Shown here piece by piece: positions 1-22,600 of a DNA stretch of 64,000 nucleotides (position 1 is the stretch's first letter; each line of letters starts with the position of its first letter). The notes beneath the pieces were generated by a model, which was not told the origin of the DNA, ran no database searches, and saw only the letters and a program-made list of their open reading frames with translations. The translations under genes and the position numbers were made by a program. Origin of the DNA: Phylloscopus collybita (taxonomy: Eukaryota > Chordata > Aves > Passeriformes > Phylloscopidae). The stretch covers positions 1,775,001 to 1,839,000 of the forward strand of contig JAJNNQ010000010.1 of the NCBI GenBank assembly GCA_027886175.1, in the 5' to 3' direction.

Positions 1-248
1 CAACCTCTTCTCCTCCCAACAAATCAATAAAGCCTCTCCTCGTGGCCCTTCAAGCTGATAGTTATCCCACTCAGGAGCATCCCGTGGGAATGCTCTTCAA
101 AGGCTTCCTGAGCCTCACTGCCCTCTCCTCCTGTTACCCAGGGCTTCTTGTCGTATCCTGTGCTCATAAACAGTACCAAAGGTCCTTGAAAAGGAGGAGA
201 GGCACCACCTGAGGTGACCTGTGTTTGTTTAATCAAGGATAAAAAAGC

Positions 249-263
249 AAAAAAAAAAAAAAA
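249..263 (+). repeat. Poly(A) run
   Basis: A run of 15 adenines. No recognisable retroposed body precedes it. Confidence 0.9.
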
Positions 264-1334
264 TTAGAAGCATCTGAAGTATATATCTGAATGCCTTAGC
301 AAAGTGCTCAAAGCTGAAATTTAGTTTTGCTTGACTGCTCATTTTAAAAATTCCTCTCAGAAAGGACTTGGTTATTTCTCTGTGGCAATAAGAGATGCAT
401 ATGCAAAGTTCTGTATGTGGCTGTGACACAGTACAGAGGTTGGGTGATGGCAGATCACAATCGTGGCTCTCCCATGGGCACGGTCAGATTGGTTTTTACC
501 ATATGGAAACCTGCTCCTGTAAGCCATCTTCTATCAGGGAGCTCGCTCAGCGAGCACAGCCCTGCCTGCCGTGGCTGCATGTAAATAAAGCAGAGAGCCC
601 TGTGATGGCCTCGCAGGAAATCAGTGCAATCCTCTTTCTGTCACTTTGCTTCCTTGACATGATGCTCTGGGATGGTTTAGTGCTGGTGGTGATTTCCCAG
701 GCAGTGTTGTCCCACCAGGCACTGCTGCTCGGCACGTGGCAGAAAGGACGCGCTGATCCAGGGGCGGCACCGCAGGGTGATGGCAGCGTTGCCTCCTTGA
801 CCCACGACTTCTCTCCTGCCACCTCTTTTCAATGAGTCCTCAAAGGTAATGAGTTCAATTTGATAAACTGGGCCCAGGGTGAGGTGTCACAGTGGGTTTG
901 GGAGATAAGCCTCCCTGCTTCTTATCAACAAGAAGCCAGTCCTCCCTTGAGAACTCTGTTTTCTGGAATGCATCACTGCTCCTTGGGTTCAGTGATGGTC
1001 TGATGATAGCGAGGAAAATAAAGATGGTGAGAGTGGTGGTTTGTAACTTTGCTATCGCTTCCTCCTTCTGTGTCACCATCTTCCACATGCTTCTTATCTT
1101 AAACCATTCTCTTGGATCCTTACTTGTGTTTGTCTGGCAGGATTGTGATGTATTTAGGATGCTGTGGGGTACACAGGGAAGAGAAAGGATTCACTGTGGG
1201 GACAGAGGTGCTTTGGGATATAGTGGCTTCTTCACATGGACCTGGCATGAAATGGAAGCTGTCACCTTGCCATGGGAGTGGGTGTCTGTGGGGACCCTGG
1301 CTCACAGAGTCAAACCTGTGTTACCACCCCCATA

Positions 1335-1565
1335 TTGTATCATAAAATCATTGGACCCTAGACTGGGTTGGGTTGCAAGGGACCTTAAAGATCATCTACT
1401 TCCAACTCCCTGCCATGGTCAGGAACACCTTGCACCAGAGCAGATTGCTTCAAGCCCTGTCCAACCTGTCCTTGAATACTTCTAGGGATGGGGCATCCAC
1501 AGCTTCTCTGGGCAGCCTGTGCCAGGGCCTCACCACCCTCACAGGGAACAATTTATTCCTATCAT
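1335..1565 (-). mobile_element. CR1 LINE 3' fragment
   Basis: The sequence reads as the reverse complement of a CR1 3' end (ggttgcaagggaccttaaag, then a degenerate ttccaactccctgccatgg and agcctgtgccagggcctcac). It is old, with many substitutions and no intact reading frame. Confidence 0.9.
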
Positions 1566-1893
1566 ATGTACACACGTATGTGTCTACTCTGACAAGCGAT
1601 GGGTACAGCTCCAAGTGCACCCATCCCAGCGGAGGCACAGCAGAGGAGTTCACACTCGCTGGCTCGTGCACAGAAACACAATCCCCACCTCCTCCGAGCT
1701 CCCAGAGAGAAATCGGTGAAAACATCAAACCACTCGTCCTGTACCGTGGGGCCGATACCCGGAGCCAGGAACTTTCTCTTTGAGGTGCTAATGGTTTGGC
1801 TGGCAGCCAGGAGCGGCAGCCGTGGACGGAAAGGGGGACTTCCAGAGATAAGCTATTTTCAGCCAACGGGGCTTCTCGCCGTGAAATAAATAG

Positions 1894-1911
1894 AAAAAAA
1901 AAAAAAAAAAA
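1894..1911 (+). repeat. Poly(A) run
   Basis: A run of 18 adenines follows gtgaaataaatag. No transposon or processed pseudogene was recognised upstream of it. Confidence 0.9.
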
Positions 1912-4900
1912 GGACGAGCTCTACGTCTGCGGTCATGTGTCCTGCTTTCGTGGATTTGGCCTATTTTCTGAAGAATGGCTGTAATTCAGCTTGAATTTCC
2001 CCTGGATTGCTGCCAGCAAAATAGGAAGCTGTTGCTATTGCCAAGGAGCGAACAGGAATTTATATAGTAACTCAGCCACAGGGATGAGATGACAGCTAAC
2101 GGCTTAGCTGCTGCTAGGAGGAAAAGCAGACCTGGGAGGAACCTGGATTTTCTCAGGATCACAACAGTTCAGTCCTTTTTACATCCTTGACATTATCCCC
2201 TTCAATCTGGACTGGGCAACATTGAAGCACAATATCTGTGCTCAACGCCAAGGGATGGGAGCAGAGCAGCTTTCAGCATTTAGAAAAATCACCTGTGTTT
2301 GAGTGAAATTCAGAGTTAAAATGAACAGAAAGAAGATTTAGAGCAGTTTTTTGCAATGCTAACTCTGTGCCCCGCTTGCTCTGGCTCAGTGCTGTGGTCC
2401 TGTGGTCTCATCTCCCTGTGCACAGGGGATACTGAGTATTTCCCTTGCTGTGGTATGAGGCAGCTCCTCTGTGGGAATCCAGCCTTTTGTGATTATTTTT
2501 CTATTTAAATAACTTCTTTAGTTATTGTGTGCACCATTTCCACTTCTGTTTCATTCCTTAATAAAGAAGGGGAGTAGTTTATCATGCTCAGCAGAGTATG
2601 GATGTGGTGAAAGACGTACTGTTCTGAAGGATTTAAAGTTAATTTCCATCAGACAGAGAGACTGTTGTTTGGGGTACTTCCACAGCCTCCTTTCCCCCCT
2701 GCTCCGTCTGCCTTGGGTCCACAGGGAGCCTTTGCCTTGTGTCTTTGGGCAGCTCTTCCCCCTGCCTGGACCCCATGTGCTGGGAGGTTTGCAAGTCTGT
2801 AATGCTGTAGAGTCTGAGGGATACAGCTGGGATTCAGGTCTGCTGCGTGATGGGACATGGCAGAGAGGTGCATCTGGGTGTCACAGAGTCCATCCTCTCT
2901 GACTGCCCACTCCATCATGAAAGCCAGAGTCTCCACGCTGTGCATGGGTTTTTGCCAAGACCTATGAGATAGTCTGTTGTATGCACTGCCACCCCTTGGA
3001 CCACAAGATTCAGGAAAGAGATCACCTTAGAGGCAGCTTCACCTCTTCCAGGCACTCCCCAGCTGCTGCCCAAGGGAATATCTCAATCTGTGCAGCAGGC
3101 AGAACGGGCTGTAGCTCAATTTTCCATGGGCTTGGCCATCCCAGCCGAGAGCAGCAACATGATGCCCATGGCTCAGCAGCACTGGGCACTCACTGAGCTC
3201 CCTTGCCCAGGCAAAGCTCCCACCTCAGCAGGGCTGACCCTGCTGCAGCAGGAGGGAAAATGAAGAGCAAATTGCCAGCACTGGTGCTGTTTGCTGTCAG
3301 CCCGATAAAAATGGCACCTTGCCCAAGTCTTCTATAAATCACAGGTTCCATTTGGAAAGGAGTTTTCTGTGGTAATTAATGAGCCAGTATAAAGACATTA
3401 AATGGAGAATGTGTAGTGATAGAAAGGCTTGTCATTCACTGAGTCATCTTCCCCCATGTGAATAACCATGGGGGAACAAAGGCCAAACTCCTTATAGACT
3501 GAAGTGCACTATCTCTGATAGCTGGGAATGAAGTAATTCTCTGAAAATAACAAAGGCGCAGTGAAATACATTAGTAAACTAATTACAAGAGAGCTGGTAA
3601 AAACAGATGCTGAAAATTTAAAGCTATTACTGGAATGATTGCTGGCAGAAAAATGGGGGCTGACAACAAAAAATTAAAAAATGCATCTGATTTAAAATTC
3701 ATTAGCCTGTAAATCAGGACAGCTCCCTGTCTGAGAGCAAGGCTGATGGCATTTCCGTGGGCAGTCGTGATGAAAAGCTTCCTCGCCTTCACCTTTACGG
3801 ATTCCATCAGTGCCTCCGGAGACGCCGAAACAAAGTGCGCGCTCGTTGGCGAGTACAAAAAGGCAGGGAAGCTGCTGACTTTTCTCAGGGAGGTTTGAGC
3901 AGGGATGTTTCTACCCAGAGGTGTTGTGAGGGCTGCTGAGGATAACACCTCGTGCTTGCTTGGCTCGCTGCCTCTCCGAGCTGATGAAAAGCAGGATTGC
4001 TCGTCCATCCGCGCTCAGTGTTGGAAGGAGTTGGCTGCAAACAAAGTGGTCCAGGGCCAAAACCAGCTGTGTGGGAGCTTCCTCTTTTACTGTCTCCATC
4101 AATATTTGGGAGAGGGATGGAAAACATCAGTATTGTGCAACAAATCAAAATGGTAACTATGTAATTTGTCTTAATTGTGTGTGTCAGAGTAGGAAAAACA
4201 CGAGGAGCTCTGGATGGGAATCTGGCAGGAGAGACCTGCCTGCTGGCAGCTTACTGCACGCTTTGCTCTGCCCTTGCTGAGCCAACCTTTCCCAGAGGCT
4301 TGTGGACAGCTTGCCCTTCATTTTCACATTACTTCAGGGGTCTGCCAGGGCACTTGAGTGGGATAAATCATTGCTGTTTTGCAAAGAGTGAGTGCATGCT
4401 TCAGAGGGAAGTCCTGAAGAAGCCTTTGCTGTGAATGCAACAGGAGGGGACATCTTCTTGTGATGCTGGAGGGGAGCCCTGCTTTGGGGTGAGGGAGCCT
4501 CATGTGATGCTAGGGTTTCTTAAGAAGTCACCCTACAAAAATGCAGGAGCCCTTCGTGGTGAGTTGTACCTCTGGGCAGATGTCACAGCAGCCAGTGTTG
4601 CCTGGCCAACACCACCCTTGGTGCTGGAGCCCTGTGCAGTTGACAGATAACCCCTTCCTGCACTGCAGAGTCACCAGCCCCATGTGCAGTCTGCCCAGGC
4701 AAATTAAGAGTTGTTTATGACATTTAATACTCCCCTTTCCCTCCAGCAGCAGGGCAGCAGGACCACAGGTTTGGCTTCACAAATGGTCGCCTCAGGATAC
4801 ACTAAATGCTGTCATGAGCCGGAGAGCAATTTCATCTTGAAAAATTACTGCAATAGAGCTCCCTGATAAAGGTCTCTCCCAGCAATGCCTCCCTCTTCGC

Positions 4901-7900
4901 CAGAAACTTCTTCTCTCCCTGAAACCAATTTGAGAGTGCTAAAGGGGCTGTTTATTAGTTGATCCCCCTGCAAAACAAGAGTGTCCTGGAAGATGAGTAA
5001 TCACCCTGGGCTGTCTGCTGTGCTGCTCGGCGTAGCAGGTAACATGATGGGATGCTGCCATGTGCTCTGAGCATGGAGGAAAGTGAGAAATCTGATCCAT
5101 GGGATTGCCAAGATGCATCTTTCAAAGTGGTTTATAAGGAGCAGCACTGCCTCATGGGTAGAGTGCGCTATTGGTACTCGAGGGATGATGTTGGATTTTG
5201 CTTGTGACCGTGGGTGGCACTTCGTGCCTGTCCCTAAAATAACCAGTAACTCTATAAGGAAAGGTGTGAGGGTGCTCAGACAGCCCTGGTTGCTCACTGC
5301 ACTTCAGAGGGGGTGTTTGCTCCAATGCACAGGGACTCCCTGCTCTTGCTTCCAGGCTGGGATGATTTCTGGCTGCAGCCACATTCTGTTATGTCTTTGG
5401 TCTCAGCAGGCAGCATTTGGGTAGTGCTGCTGTACCAGGGAGAGCGTGGCAAAGGCCAGGAGCCTTCAAGGGTTTCCTCTGGCATTGGCAGCTCCCCTGG
5501 TGCTCTCTGCTCCCCTAAGTTGAGACAAATAGGGTGGGGGGGGCTGTTGAATGTTGAGGGGGCTCCCTTGTGTGCTGTACTGGGACAGTGTGGGGATAAT
5601 CTCTCTCCAGAGGTGCAGCATTTTGTAAGTTTTATAGAAATTGTGAGATACTGCAGTATAAAACAGTTCTTGGGCCATAGGGCCCCTGTTCATTTCCATG
5701 CATGGTGCAGAGGCTTCATTTATCCAGTCAAAAATCTTTCCTGCTTACAGGAGAGTACCCCCACATCAACAACTGATGGTGGTATAGTTAATTTTCCAAT
5801 AAGTGAGCTATAATAGATACTGTGAATAAACTAAATGTTCTGTAGGAATGGAATATGGGTATGGAGATGCCTGTGATTGTGCAGAGGAGGCTGGGTGTGC
5901 TGGTGATGAACACCACCAGTAAAGCCTCAGGATGAGGAGTGGAGCTGCAATGCAGGCATTCAAAGGGTTTCCAGGTGCCACCCTACAGGGACCTTTTCAG
6001 TAAGAACTCATCATTCTCCTCACAGCCTGGTTCCTTTGCTTGTGCAGGGCAGGTAGAGCAACCAGGGGCTCCTGAGGATGTTCCCTCTGACCTCTGCTCT
6101 GCATGCAGTGGACATGTGTTCATTACTTTCCTAGGATGTTTATCATCCCTACGTGGAAGCAGCCCCTACAGGGCTGTATGCTTTTTTCTGCTTCTGAAAG
6201 CAGCAAACCCAAGAATAAATCATGGGTCAGTAGTGTCCATCAGGGCTGTTCATTGCGATGCAGTGGGGAGGCGACCTGGATTTGGCTCACAGTAATTTCA
6301 TGTGTTATGCAAAGAGTTAAGAAGCCACAGTCCCAGACCAGACAAAAATTTGCCTCTTGGTTGACTTGAGTCATGAGGTAGTAGGTTTTTCCCCCTACTC
6401 CTCTTGTAAAATATCTGTTGCATGCACCCTCCCGTGGCAGCTGCTGTGTCCCACTGTGAGGCATTATCTCTGTTGTCTCTCTTTCATCCCTGTCCCAGGA
6501 GCTTGGGACAGGAGAAAAAAACAGGCCAGGTAGAGACTTTGTTCCTCAACCAGAGAAGTCTGTATGATGTGCTGTCTTCTCAGCCTATTTTAAATTCTTC
6601 CAGTCAGCTTTGATTGTGGGTGAAAACAAGAGACATGAGGATGCAAAATGCAGAGAGAACAGAGCCTGGACCATCCTCCATTCATGCTCTGAGCCATCCT
6701 GTTAGCTCCAGGGGAAGAAAACAACAGCCAAAGCAAAAGAGGAGTAAGCACTTGTTTGCAAATATTCCAAATAAAATGTGTTCAGGACTGTCCATTTCCG
6801 TGTACCTCTGCACAGACCAAGGTGGGTCATCTTCCCTCTTTTATCTCACCAGGTATTTTGGTTCCTCTTAAATGAACTACATTCCTCCAAAATGTCTTCT
6901 TTGCTTCAAACTCTCCTGAGTCTTGCAGCCCATATTCTTTTGAGATCTGAGGCTCAGCTTGGACAATAGAGATTCGGGATTTTCCCTGCTATGATTAATG
7001 GACAGGGGTAGAGAGGATTTTCCTCTGTGCTGGGAGAGGCACGGCTGCTCTTTAATATTTCCCTCCCTTTCCAAAGCTGAGAGAAAGGCGATTTTTCTTC
7101 CCTTTGGATGTGAGCGAAGGGCCCCGCTCCTGCTACTCCTGGAGAATTAAATAGATAAATGGGCGGCGCTGTTGTTCACGCTTCACTATGCACAAAGCAA
7201 CTTGCATTCAAAATTGGGCTCATGGCAGTTCAGCAACAACCTCGCACAATAGCGTCATTAGACACGCAGGGCCGGCTCGCAGGCGCAGAGGCTGCTCTGC
7301 AGCTGGAGTAGCCACCGGGCTGGCCTGCCGTGGGCTTGTTTTTTAGCTTTATAAAAACGCATCTTAAAAGAAAAAAAGTCTGGAAAGAAGAGTCAGTGTC
7401 TTTTTCTTAAAGGCTTGGGCAGGCGTTGCTGTTTGAAGGCGGGGGGAAGAGAGGAGAGGATGGGATTTGTGGTGTCCACACGCCCCCTCGTCTTTTGTGC
7501 TGGCTCCTTCTCACTGGCAAATCTTCCATTTCTAGAGTGGGACAAATAAGGGACCTGAGTCTGCAGAGCCTTCACCTGCTGCCTTCTTTGAGAATGTTCC
7601 CTGGGAGGTTGCTGACTTAGTGGTGAAGGTCTCCTAAGCCAGGAGGGAACTGAAAATTTAATCCCTCTGTTTGCCTTGGCACTGGTGACTTATAGGAAAA
7701 GGAATTGGGTGCTCCGTGCATCTCACAGATATTGGAGGTTGGTTCTGCTGGAGCTCTCAGCCTGATTTGAGAGTGGTTCAAGTTTGGCATTAATTGGCAT
7801 GGTATTAATTGTATTTTAAAAACAACCCTGGCTTCTGCTGATCTGAGGAGGAATTAAATTCTATTAGTAAGTAGAGAAATCCAGTATAAAAATCAGTAGC

Positions 7901-10900
7901 TCACTGTTATCAGAATGGAGGCAATCTTGGAAGGGGTCAGCTTGCCCATGGCTTGTTCTCTGCACTGGGCAAATAGTTTGCCTCCCAGATTTCACCCTCC
8001 TCAGTTGTAACAGATGTAACAAAGCTCGCCCTCCTTGTAGGAGCATCTGGAAGCCCAGGTACTGTAGGCACATCCCCATAAAACTCTTGTTCCTTATATT
8101 GTGTTAACTGTGAGGCATTTTAACCACATGCCTCCACTGGAAAAGGTCTGAATTTAACAGGTTGGTGGCAGAAATGTGGAGAAAGGATCTTCACTTGTGG
8201 GCTGCTGTTTGTGGACTGCGTGGCATCTGTGGTGGTGGGGATGCTCGCTCCTCCCCAGCATCGTCTTGTGTCAGAGCCAGCCTGAGTCTCTGTTTCCCTG
8301 TAAGTAATTTAAAATCAAGAGACAATTTGATTGCAGAACTAGCTGGCCTTCCCGAATGCTCTCCTAACACCATGTTTGGCATTGAACCTTTCAAGTCTTC
8401 CTCCTCTCCTTGTGCCTGCACAGTGTTTGTGTTTTAATGACTCTAAAGGCCTGGGATTTGCTTTGACATACCAAGTTAATGTTTTCTTTTTCTATATCAA
8501 ATCTAGGTCAATCTCTGGCTTAGCACTAATGCTGCACTGAGCGAAAAAAGGATTGGCCACTAATGGTTTCAATTTAGTTTTTTATGGAGTAGTGAAAATT
8601 TCACTCGATAGCTATTTTCATTTTTATTCCATTGGCCTTTCCACCGGGCCTGTTGGGATGGAGAAAGTGCTTGTGATTTGATTAGAGGAGACCCTGGAAT
8701 GAATCCTCTATAAATATGGATGAGGATAAGAGTTGCTGCTCACCTGTGTCCATGGGACATGCCTTCAAGGACTGCATCCCAGTAGGGGTTAAGTGGTAAG
8801 CAGTCCCAAGCATGGGAGTTTCTTTATGGAAGAGCCTTACCTGTGATTCAGCATCATCATAGTTGAGGTCCTTAGTTAAATAACACAAGGTAAGGAGAGA
8901 AGAAGAGCAACTCCTCTGCTTCATGTGTCCGTGTGCCTGTAGACAGTCAGCATTCAATCTGAATCTAGCCTTGGCTAACGTGTTTTGGAAGAGGCTCCTC
9001 CATGCCTGCAGCATCGAAGGGCTGCCAGGACCATTCCCTGTCTGCTGTGTGCAATTTTGTCTTTCCCTGCCCTGTGACAGTTGCTGCTTACCACAAGCCA
9101 AAATCCAGGTGGGATGATAGCAGAAGCACTGAGACATCACAGCTTGGAGCATTAATGTGGAACACTGAGTGTGCATGTGATTTATGTTATTTTTATGGCT
9201 TGATGACACAGTGAGATGGCAGAGGGAAGTTTAATGGGAACAGGGTGGCACTCAGTCCTCTGCTGATGGTAAAAAAGGCATGGGGCAGCACCAGTCCTTC
9301 CACTGGCACTTGGATGCTGCATTGCTGGATGGCAGAGACCGCTGGCAGATGGATTAGTGAGTGCCTCCCCTCTTAGGAGCTCGCGGGTGAATATTGTGAT
9401 TGCATGTATTTATTTTTAAAATTATTATGGCCATTAGCATAGAAATGAGCTGCAGCTCCCTGGCTGCTGGCCAACCCCACCCGGGCTGACGTGTAGCTCT
9501 TCTCCTTGGCGGCTGGAACAAAAGCGCCCGGCTGGTAACGGGGTCCTGCTGCTTGCCACGGGAAGACAAGTGACAAACAGGAGCAAGCACTGTGCTGCAT
9601 GAGTTTGTTACAGTCAGTTGGGACCTATATAAAAACCTCACATGGGTCAGCAGAGATTTGGCCCCTCCAGGCAATGCCCTGTGAAGCAGTTGAGCTCCTA
9701 TCCCTCTCCTCTCCTTCTCCCCAGTGATTTATTCCCGGGCTGAAAACCCAGTAATCACTCACATTGAAGTTTTGTTGCTGTTTTACAGGAGATGCTCCAA
9801 AAGTCTTTTGTCTCTGCAACTGTAAATAAACTCGTAAACCTGTTTTAAAAATAGCATTTTGTAGCTCAGTGCATGAATTTTTAATGCATCTTCTGCAAAC
9901 CAGCTGGTCTTGGCAAGGGTCACAGTGTTTCCTAGGCATTTAACATAAAACTGTGCTTCAAAGCCACATTATAGTGTCGTTGAAGAGTAATATTTTACTT
10001 AACATCCTCATAACTGAATTATTTATAACTTGCTATGTTTTATTCATGATAAATATTAATACTGGTGTCTTTAAGAGTAGAGGTTATTGCTGCAGTTTTA
10101 CCTATAAGAGGTGATATTATTGAAATAAAGGAATGGCGATGAATTCTGCAGCCAGCAGAGCAAAGTCTGTGCTGGGGCTGTTCTCATTCACACCTCCCTT
10201 TTTTATCAACCCTGTCAGCCACCAAAAAACCTCAGTGCTGAGCATCTGTACATTTGAAAGGAATTTTCCTGCAGGCATCTGAATCCCTGCTTTTTAAAAA
10301 ACTTTCTTAGAGAGTTTTGTATCATTCTCAGTAAATCTTGGATTTGTTTCTTGATGAGGGTCCATAAACTTTGGCTTTGCAAAAATGCTTACTCTGGTCT
10401 GGGTCTGCAGCCTTGAATTATTCTGCAGGCTCCCTTGAGCTCTCCTGCTGCAGGCACCCATGGATCCTCCATCTTTTGAAGCATCCCTTGTCACCTTGGA
10501 AGGGGCATCACCTGGTGTGGGAGACTTCCTAGCAGCCTTTGGGCTCCTTTCCATGTCTGAACCTCTGGGCCATGATCAGTCTCATCTCAAGGCTAAATCT
10601 ATATGAATTGGGTAAATTGCCATTGCACCATTGGGCTCCATCATGTACCAGAGAGGATAATTGCATTGGCTTTTATCTTGGAAAACAGAAGTACAGCCCC
10701 ACACCACCTTGTGCTGGTGTGTCCCCGTCTGGCTGGAACATTGCGTAGCCACTCCCCGGTCTGGCTCCCGATGTGGGGCTGGCTGCCCATCCCACCCTCA
10801 TACCTACAAAACCTTCCCAACCCTACAGCTGTGCAGGGCTGGGGCTTTGCTCCGTGTTACTCCATCAGCTTAACAAATCTGCCATCAGCGGGTTGCGAGC

Positions 10901-11919
10901 GGTGGTTGCGGGAGCAGCGCAGGTTAATGCAACACATATTTAATGTATGATTGCTAATGGCCATCTCCCATCTGCCTGAGCCCAACTGCAATTTGCAGAT
11001 GAATGATTAAGCTGCCCTGACACATAGGCAGCTTGTTCCTTAGCAGACCCACAGTCATTGCACTTGATGCATGTAAAAGGGGACGAGGCTGTCTTGCTGG
11101 AGAGTGGTGTCATCAGGCTGGGGCAGCAGAGCAGGGGGTTCTCTTGGAGTTTGTTTTGTATGGTAATGCAAGAGACCTTCCTGTGGATGCAGCACTTTAA
11201 ATGAATCATGAGCTCAATAACCACTGGGATGTTTATTAGCTTTGAATATGTTTATTGCGGAGTCAACAGGCAGCACCTTCCAATTAATTAATAGTAATAA
11301 TTACGGTATTATTTATGTAGCTCTAACAGCGTGCCAGAGTGTTTCCGTACGGTGGTTACAGCTGTGGCTTGCTGGAACAGGCTGGTCTGTATTCACCCTG
11401 TGTGGGCATGCTGGGGTTCATCATTTGCTGTCAGGTGGTCCCAGCCCCAAAAGCCTCGCTTTGCTGAGCTCTTGGCAGCTGCTCTTTCTTTTGGCTGAAT
11501 CCTTTTGCTCCCCAAATGTTGACATTGATGGCAACAGAAAGAATCCATCTCTCTTTTGATGTGGACTAGGATCCAAACAGTGCTCAAGCTACTGGGAATA
11601 GCTATTGGGACCTCTGATAAGTGCCAGTGCAGTCTGTATTTCTTGCTGCCCCAACGGACCTTGCTGAGGACCATGAGGGTCTTGGAGCAAAGTCTCCTGT
11701 TCTGTTTGAGCCAATCAGTTCAATGTCCAGAGGCAGGTGGGATATTAAGAACTTCCCACTAGTCTTGATTTTCCATGCAGAAGGTTAGGCTGCAAGCTGG
11801 CCTTCTGCTCTTACATTACATTACAGTCCTATTTGCATTCTGTGGGAAATGAGGGTGTGCTTCTAGGTCATGTGAAGTTGCTGACATCAGTTGTTGGACC
11901 TTTGTTCACACGTGAATAA

Positions 11920-19597
<7,678 letters not shown>

Positions 19598-19614
19598 TAG
19601 GGGTCACTGGGATT

Positions 19615-19642
19615 TCCTCCTCCTCCTCCTCCTCCTCCTCTC
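19615..19642 (+). repeat. (TCC)n microsatellite near a splice donor
   Basis: About nine TCC units start 25 bases after the Ig3 exon donor. It is a pyrimidine-only tract inside the intron. Confidence 0.9.
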
Positions 19643-22600
19643 CATAGCCATCATGTAGGAAATAGGTAGGTGCCACTGACTGTTTTATACAACAACTGAT
19701 TCATCCTTTTCCTTCCCACAGAAGGTAATTGTAGGCTTGAAGTGCTTTTTATCCTCATGTCTATACGTCGTTTTTTCTCTCTGCCAAGATTCTGTTTTCA
19801 GCTGTTAGAGAAGTGGGTTGGTTAAACCTGTAGATGTTTCATGAAAGGTGATAATTTTATCTTTTCTCAGGTGACAGCATCTTCTTCTGCTGCATCAAAA
19901 ACATAACCACTGTTGGCCCAGAGAAGCAAAATCATACACAAACACATCTTTCACATAAAAACAGACTTGAAAGAAATTTGCTGCCTGTTCAGGGAGTTTT
20001 AAAACAATTTTAAGGGGGAGAGAGTGTTTAAAGTAGTGTGTCTGAAGCCCTGAAAAAACAAATGCTTGCTGCTGGGGTCCGTGATATGTTTTTAAATCAG
20101 CATGGAAACCAGAGACTCTGTCTGATGGCATCATGCTAGCAAGGAAGGGCAAAGGGCTGTGTTTCTCTAAGGTTTATTTTAGGTTCTAACTTTGTGATGA
20201 TAGCTTAGAAACTGTTTTGGTCAGAGCAAGACTTCCATTGCCCTACAGAAACCTGTGCTGAGTGAAGATCTGATGGATTTTGTTTTATCTCCCAGAGCTT
20301 GTAACTCTGCCTGTGTGCACAGCGGGGTTGGGTTCATTTAGGATTTCCCGAGATCTTGTGGTCCTTGAGATCACATAATTTTGGGATGCTCATCTCCCAG
20401 TGTCTCCTAAGGTGGCTGTGAAGCACAAACAGGGATAATTCAGTCCCATGCTGCTATGCTGGATGTGGGGCTTTACTCCCATGGCTCTTCAAGGCTCAGG
20501 GTCAGCTCATGGGCAGGGTGGCTTCCAGCTCCAGAGCTGCTTGCCAGGGAATGAGGTCTTGCATTGCACATTTTTTCCGTGTTTTCTCTCCTTGCATCCT
20601 CTAGTGGCTTGTAAAATCAGCCTTTGTATGCCACTAACTGGTATTTTTGCCTCCAGAGCCATAACCATCAGATTGATGCTGTTTTAAAAATTCCCCAGAT
20701 ACTCTGTATCACTGGTTTGCTTCTCTTGGACACAAGGCAGCTCTGTGTTAGTGCTCAACTATAATAAACTACTTTATAATTGCCTTAATTATAAGTGCTT
20801 ATTACCTTCTTCAAAACACTTGTCTCTATAGAGCAGTGCAATAATGAAGATGTAATAGTACCAGGTGATGTTTGTCTGGATGGTCTGAGCTCAGCATTGC
20901 CTTCCACCAAAAATAAATCCCCTCTCCATGCTGCTTTGCAGCACAGCAGCAGAATCAGAGCTACTGAATGGGAAACAGATCCTGTTATTTGCCCTCCCCT
21001 TCAGCAGAGATGTTTCCTGTCCAAAGCATCACAAGGTCTCATTTAAGATGACAGTGATCCTGACAGCGACGCGGTGCACGGGCTCTCTGATGACTTGGAG
21101 GGTTTGTCATCTCTTTGCAGCCATTTCGGAAGCACTTTCATCTCTCCTTGTCTGTGTGATCATGAGAAAGGAGAGGGGTTTGTGCTGGACAGGGAGGTCC
21201 TCAGAGTATCTGTCATCTCTGGCTTCCTGCATGTGAAGGTCTTCTTCCTGAAGTTCCTCCTGCATATAACTAACTCAACTTAGGAAAAAATCGCTTCTAG
21301 TCCATTTGTAGAAATAACAAATCCACAGACAAGAAGTCTTAGAGAGATACAGCTGATTTAGCAATAGGAATGGCTTAATTTCAGCAAAAAAAATCAATTC
21401 TGTGTGAGCATCTTTATTGCCATGTAGAAGTAAGGAAGAGCTATGGCATTGCTGTTGTGTTGGGGCTTTGCACAGGGCACGTTGCCTTTTTGGAAACTCT
21501 CTCTGAGCCCCTTTGCTCACAGTTTTGACATTGTGGCATTTCTTCTGTCAAAAAGGAGCAAAAGAACAATTTTGATTTCACAGCTTTCTGGTACAGGGGA
21601 AAGCAAGCCATAAACAACATTTGCACTTCTTGCTTTGGCTTTGCTAAAACCTGGCCAGTTTTCAGTAGGAAAGGCAGCTATATCTCGCTTGAAGGAAATA
21701 ATTCAAATTCTGGGCCAGTTTTTGAGTGTCACACAATCAATTTTGAATTTAATTTCTTTGGGAATATGTTGTAGCCCCTGACCACAAACAGAATTCCTAT
21801 GTCTCGCTGTGCATGAAATGTCAACATTCATTAGAGAGCAGGCTCTGAGAGAGATGTAAAATCATTAAGGGTTTGTTCAGGGAAGATAGGGCTTTTCCTT
21901 TCAGAGCTACACACTTCAGGCTTGGACCTATATGTGTGCACAAATGAATATCCTGGGCACTTACTGCAAAGCCTTTTGAATGAACGACGATTTTAATGTA
22001 TCCTTACCCTTTAACTGACAGGCCACTGAGCTGGCCTCCATAAAAGGTACCAAAGCAGAATAATAAACTATTTAGAGAGATACAGAAAAGTGAGGCGAAA
22101 AAGAAAGGACAGTGATTATCTGATAGCGTTATACAGAAGTTGTCAGAAAGGGCCGCACAATGGGAAGGAAATTACTAAAGAGGGAGCCATTCAAGAAGTA
22201 AACTATACAACAATTGTAGGAGCCAATTAATTGGTAACTTATTGGACACAGAAGCTTGCAATAGATGGCTGACTGGTTGACAGGAGCACCGTTCCTGTAA
22301 GTGTTTAGAAATAATAGAGTAAATTTCACCACTTCACATACTGAATAGTCAACTGTTGCAATGTACTCTAAATATGCTAATCCACAGTGCCCAGTGTCCG
22401 CAGGAGCAGGAGACCCATGTGTCTAAAAAGTGGAAGGCTACTATGACACAATACAAAGAATTCACAAAAGACCTAAATGATCAACATTAGAAAGTTGTTA
22501 CTTTCTTTCTACTTGCTACTTATGAAAGAAAGGCGTTGGTGTTGTTGCATATTCATATCGCCTGGCACGTTTTAAGGGGGCTCCGTAATTGGTGCTGGTG

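Noticed and set aside
892..1485. 197-residue plus-strand open frame
   Set aside because: It runs into a CR1 fragment, has no family resemblance and no splice-site support. It is not the missing Ig1 exon, since no Ig cysteine-tryptophan pattern is present.
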